DNA of 64,000 bases from contig SIJG01000001.1 of the NCBI GenBank assembly GCA_023374025.1, positions 5,686,328 to 5,750,327 of the forward strand, written 5' to 3'. The notes beneath the pieces were generated by a model. That model saw nothing but the letters and a program-made list of their open reading frames with translations, was not told where the DNA came from and did no database searches. Below are positions 59,799 through 64,000 of this stretch, in pieces. This stretch comes from Heterodera schachtii. Its lineage: Eukaryota; Nematoda; Chromadorea; Rhabditida; Heteroderidae. Position numbers and translations under genes: made by a program. How positions within the stretch are numbered: position 1 is the stretch's first letter; every line of letters starts with the position of its first letter.

Positions 59799-60506
59799 CC
59801 CCCCCCCCCCCCCCCACCGCCGTTGTTCTTTCTCCCTCCCCTCCGGCGCTGGCTGTTATTTTCATTATCTCCGCCCGCCCCTCTCATCATTACCCGTCTT
59901 TTCTCAACCTTTCGTTTTCAATTTCTCGGTGTCCTTGTCCCCCTCACTCGCATTTTGGCGAGAGTCATTCCCCTCCCTTTGGTTTCGGTCTTTCCCTCAT
60001 TCATTTACCCCCCCCCCCCCCCCCCCCTCCATTTTCTGTGCTCGCCCTCCTCCCCTCGTCCATTCCCTCCCAGTTAATCGATAACATTTGGCCAACAACC
60101 CTTCGCGCCACGGGCGAGCGCCGCCCCTCCAACAGCGGGCCGTTGTTTGTGTGCGTGTGTGTGTGTCAGCATTGGTTGGTGCAGTTGGGGACGAAAGAGT
60201 GACGAGACCCCCCCCCCCCCCCCCCCCCCCCGCACGGCGGAGCGGGGCGGAGGTCGAACGAATCGCCGTCCTCCGCTGCTCCCCGTCATCCGCCCATTCT
60301 CTGCCGTTGTGCCCCCCCCCCCCACCCCTTTCTCCACTCGCCCTCCCCTTTCCTCTCCGCTCATCCGCACACGTCTGTTGTTGTTCTCCCCCAATTCCAA
60401 CCCCCCCCCCCCCCCCCCCTCTCCGTTTATTCTTCATTCTCTTTTCTTCCATTTCATTTCCTCTCGAACGCTTCCGCACATGTGACCTCTCCCCCCCCCC
60501 CCCCCG
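59799..60506 (+). repeat. Cluster of long poly-C runs
   Basis: Six C homopolymers of 10-20 bp (near 59799, 60010, 60210, 60312, 60402 and 60490) within 700 bp, plus a short (GT)n. Probably intronic. The complementary strand has G-quadruplex potential and the plus strand i-motif potential. Confidence 0.85.
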
Positions 60507-61085
60507 CCCCGCTCACTTCGGACGCATTGCGCCCAGAAAAACGAACAGCACACAAAAATATGTAAACGCACTGACTCTGACTGACAAACACATTTGGAAT
60601 TTAATTTTTTCAAAGTTCCTTTACCTTTCCATTAACCAAAGGAAGTGATACATAATTGTGTGAATGAATATAGTAAAAAGGGCTCTACGTTTTCATTTTG
60701 TAGGGCGTCTAAATTAAAAGCACAGCGACGGCTTTTTGGGAAGAAACGGCGGCGAAAGGCACGGCACGGCGACTTAACAAAACAGCGCTAATACTTCAAC
60801 AAAACATTGAAAATTGCAACCGAATTGGGCAAATAAACACTTTGATATTGGTGGCAACTTCACAAAAACTCCGTCGCCCAACAACGAATTCTCACACTCA
60901 TCGCAAATTCACTCGTCGGAAAAGCGACGCGACCCGTAGTCCCACAAATCCTTCCATTGTTTTTTGTCTGCCTGTCACTTACTTTTGTGTGTGTGTGCTA
61001 ACGACAGCCTTAGGCCTTGGCATTCATTGCCTTCGGTGCTGCCGCTGCTGACTGAGGTGGTGCTGTTGCTGCCGGTGCCCGTGGA

Positions 61086-64000
61086 ATGTTCGGTGGCGGC
61101 GGTTCCGGGAAGGGCCGTGGCTCCTTTCGCAAGTCAATTTACAAGCAGCTGACGCGGCCTAACACGGCCAGCAGCAACAACGACAATAGCAACAACAACA
61201 CCGCTTCGTCTCCCTCCTCCTCTTCCTCCGTGTCCTCCTCCATCGAAGCCCAAAGAATGACGGGGGTCGCAGTCGCAACTCCGAGGCATCGTCCGCCCGC
61301 GCTCACTTTCAGCGGTCCGTCCAGCACCATGCAACAACAAAATGCTGTGGCGATGGCCAGCATTGCTGACTCAAAACATGCCTTGGCCAAGTCTAGCCCC
61401 GCGGCGCTCACGGGCACGGACGGCGGCGGTAATGGCACAACAATGTCCCCGCTGTTGCCCCCGGTTTGCCCCACGGCGCCGAAGACTCGCTCCGCACCGG
61501 CCGACTCCAAATTGACCAACGCTCCGTCCGGTCGTCCTCGGTGTGTGAGTGCGTGGAGTTACTACCAACAGCCGTTCCACCCGGCCTCGTCCGCGTTCGC
61601 CAACGCGCCTCTCCTGGAGAACATCACTCTGGTGGTGGATGTCAACCAAACCCGTGGCGGTTCTCAGTCTGGGCCGCCCTCCTCGCGCTCGGTCGGCCGG
61701 GGCAACACCGCGCGTCGAATGGTCGGCCAAGAACAAATGGACAATCACCAACAGCAGCAACAACAAACGCAGCAGCAGCAGCAGCACCATCGCAGTATCA
61801 GCGCATCGCCACACTGTGCCCCCACAACGGCAATGAATGGAAGCAATGGCACAACGGAAGCCGCGACGGCACCGCTGCTGATTCCGCTGGGGAACAGTCA
61901 GTTGTTTTCTGTCTTTTGCATTGCATATTATTTAAACATTTTGGGACGGAGAAGCATTCATTCCCTAGGGGAAGCGGTCGATGCATCGTTTAATAATTGC
62001 CGTAATTTGACACCGATTTTCACATCGAAACACGGAACTTTTGACCTTGGGACTGAGCGGGCACATTCCTTGGGTTGCCAATGATAATTGATACCTCCTC
62101 TTTATCACTAATCTCTCTCTTTCTCTCCCCTCCACATTTCTCTGTCATTTGCTTGCTTTTTCTCGCATTTCAAATGCCCCTTCTCTTCTCCGCCTTAGGA
62201 GCGGACCGCCACTCGGGGACCTGGGCCCCATTGAGCGCGCGAGTCACTCAACAGCATCGCACCCCTCCGTCCGGCGGCACGGCCGGCGGGCGGTCCACAA
62301 ACATTTTTTTGGCAACTCGGCACGACCATCCGACCCTTTTTGATTTTGAGGACTGGCACACGTCGCTTGATAAACGTGAGCAATTGTTTTCCGCTTTCAG
62401 AATTCCTCCTTTTCGTTCCCAACGACGCCGGTGGATTCGCCGCCTTCGCTGGGCGGAAGTGTTCCCGAAATTAATAGGATCATTTTTGGTTGTGCACAAT
62501 AAAATGATCGATAGAGTGCCAAAGAAACGGCGAAACGACGGCATTTCCCCTTTCAGAGAGCCAAGAAGCCGTTTATTCGCTGTTCATGAAGGCCCACAAG
62601 TGCTACGATATCATTCCGACCAGCTCCAAATTGGTTGTGTTCGACACCGAATTGCCGGTCAGCAAAGCTTTCTTCGCACTCGTCTACAACGGTGGGGCGG
62701 CACGGATTTATTGCATTGGGAGGAGCGCAAATTGGCACTGGCAATCCCGAGAATTCCAAAAATAGTCCGGGAGCAATTCAAAAGCAATCCGAAAATAGTC
62801 TCATGAGGGATGGCATTTTAAAACAATAAAATTTATAAGGGGAGGATTAAAATGGGAATGCCAAAGTCAAGGGAAGGGGGAGGGCAATGGCAAAAGTTGG
62901 CACGGAAGGGACACGAAGCAAATGGCACATGTGGGGGGGGGGTAAGGAATTAAGCGGAGCATCCCCCGTTAATATGATTTAAAAAAGCTAAATCTTTTGC
63001 AGATTTAAAGCTAACCGAACCCTAAAAGAAACGAAAAATAAACAATTATAAAAGGAAATTGGACAACATTTATAGAAATGCAATTTTCTTAAACTTTTTA
63101 AATTTTCCGATTTCATCCCTTTTTCTTCAAAATTCAAAACATAAGTGACAAACACCACCGGTTTTGCCATTCCAATTTTTGTATTTCTTTTTGGCATTTT
63201 GTTTATTTGTGAATTTTGCTTTAAGGTGTCCGTGCCGCCCCTCTTTTTGACAGCAAATCGCAAGTAATAATTAACAAAGAAGAATGCACATTTACAATTT
63301 ATGCAAATTTTTCTTTCCAGGAATTCATTGGGATGTTAACCATCACCGATTTCATCCAAATTTTGCACAAGTAAAAATTGGAAATAAATAATAAATTTCA
63401 AATTGTTTTGCCCCGTTAAGATACTACAAAAATGATCAAATTGACAACGGAATGAAACAATTGGAAGAACACAAAATATCAACTTGGAGGGAAATTTTCC
63501 GGGAAGAGAACAGCGTCAAATCGTTCATTACCATCGACCCATTGGAAAGGTGAGGGGGGAAAAGTGACGACACAAAGCCAAAATAGTAAAAAATGGATTA
63601 ACAATGACAAAAAGGCACCCCCCCCCCCTCCAGGGGATTTGTTGCGAAAGTGGCACTTCCGCCGACGGTGCCATTTGGGGATCGGATTTAAAACGGATTT
63701 TGTTGAGGAATAGACACGAATTTTCAAAAATCTCCCGGCATTTAATAGTCGCTTTAATACCCGGCGAAAAATTTTGTAAAAACACCCCATAATTCGGGAT
63801 TTCAAAAAATAAAATACACCCCTAAAAATCGACTGAAAAACGAAAAATACACCCCCCTAAAAATCGAATTTTTGTAATTAATTAATTAAAATTTTCCTCG
63901 AAATTTTCGTAAATCTTTGCGGGAAAGTCGTTTCACCATTTGTTCTTCCATTCCAATTCAATTATTCTATTCTCCCAATTCGAAAAACTGATCTGATCAA
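61086..64000 (+). CDS. AMP-activated protein kinase gamma subunit, 3' partial
   Basis: Regulatory, nucleotide-sensing subunit of AMPK (C. elegans aakg family). A long variable N-terminus starts [17 protein letters not shown] (61086), Ser/Thr/Asn/Gln-rich to about 61895; further Ser/Pro-rich exons lie near 62200-62455. The first CBS repeat is clear: 62557-62691 ([40 protein letters not shown]), a 38-bp exon 63226-63263 ([14 protein letters not shown]), 63321-63370 ([16 protein letters not shown]) and 63421-63549 ([31 protein letters not shown]). Phases match at each join. The Arg of NGVRAAP, which contacts nucleotide phosphate in the family, is conserved. The remaining CBS repeats lie beyond the window. 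Start codon uncertain. Confidence 0.88.

Noticed and set aside
59997..60479. Gly/Arg-rich minus frame and Pro-rich plus frames across the poly-C island
   Set aside because: Homopolymer-driven frames (CCC=Pro, GGG=Gly) without start context or conservation.
62691..62810. Apparent frameshift in the AMPK gamma CBS repeat after ALVYN
   Set aside because: Resolved by a 38-bp exon at 63226-63263 encoding the missing [14 protein letters not shown] with matching phase on both sides; 62692 is a normal GT donor.

Overview
This window is eukaryotic nuclear DNA and almost certainly nematode. Genes are split by many short introns (often 40-60 bp). The first gene has the Kunitz / thyroglobulin / lustrin-repeat architecture of nematode moulting factors (MLT-11-like), and the phosphatase closely resembles C. 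elegans PPM-2. Several introns appear to use GC-AG splice sites. That, the gene content and the general texture suggest a clade IV plant-parasitic (cyst-type) nematode, but the species is inference. I see no rRNA gene, CRISPR array or convincing tRNA gene.

Layout. (1) About 268-17054, plus strand: one very large secreted multi-Kunitz gene, entered part-way through, with two huge low-complexity exons (Glu/Lys/Arg-rich, then a 4.3 kb Gln-rich exon). (2) 17508-23119, minus: an acidic, Ser/Pro-rich, coiled-coil protein I do not recognise. (3) 23.1-27.0 kb: no gene, but a nested inverted-repeat transposon. (4) 27.1-32.0 kb: a divergent pair, a TMEM165/GDT1 cation transporter (minus) and a PP2C phosphatase (plus). 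(5) 32.8-45.5 kb: a run of minus-strand genes: a tyrosine-phosphatase-fold protein with altered catalytic loops, an NCOA4-like ferritinophagy-receptor candidate, a small membrane ORF, CTU1/TUT-1 (tRNA thiolation), cereblon, and a small RING-H2 protein. (6) 45.8-46.4 kb, plus: a small membrane protein with 12-residue repeats. (7) 47.7-51.5 kb, minus: a PIM-like kinase with a long acidic tail. (8) 53.3-57.2 kb, plus: a class A peptide-type GPCR. (9) 59.3-64.0 kb, plus: the 5' part of an AMPK gamma subunit gene, running off the window.

Five foldback transposon-like elements lie between or inside genes (24355-26197, 32255-32730, 46909-47565, 54154-54827, 58162-58562). Each is bounded by an 8-10 bp direct repeat, and several share internal sequence modules. 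None carries a transposase, so they look like non-autonomous (MITE-type) elements. Long homopolymeric C (or G) runs are frequent, and some serve as the pyrimidine tract of a 3' splice site. Functionally the genes are mostly housekeeping or signalling (Golgi ion homeostasis, phosphatases, tRNA modification, ubiquitin ligase receptor, energy sensing), plus a cuticle/moulting-type matrix protein. Exon boundaries were read by eye from splice signals, reading phase and family conservation; they are approximate unless stated.
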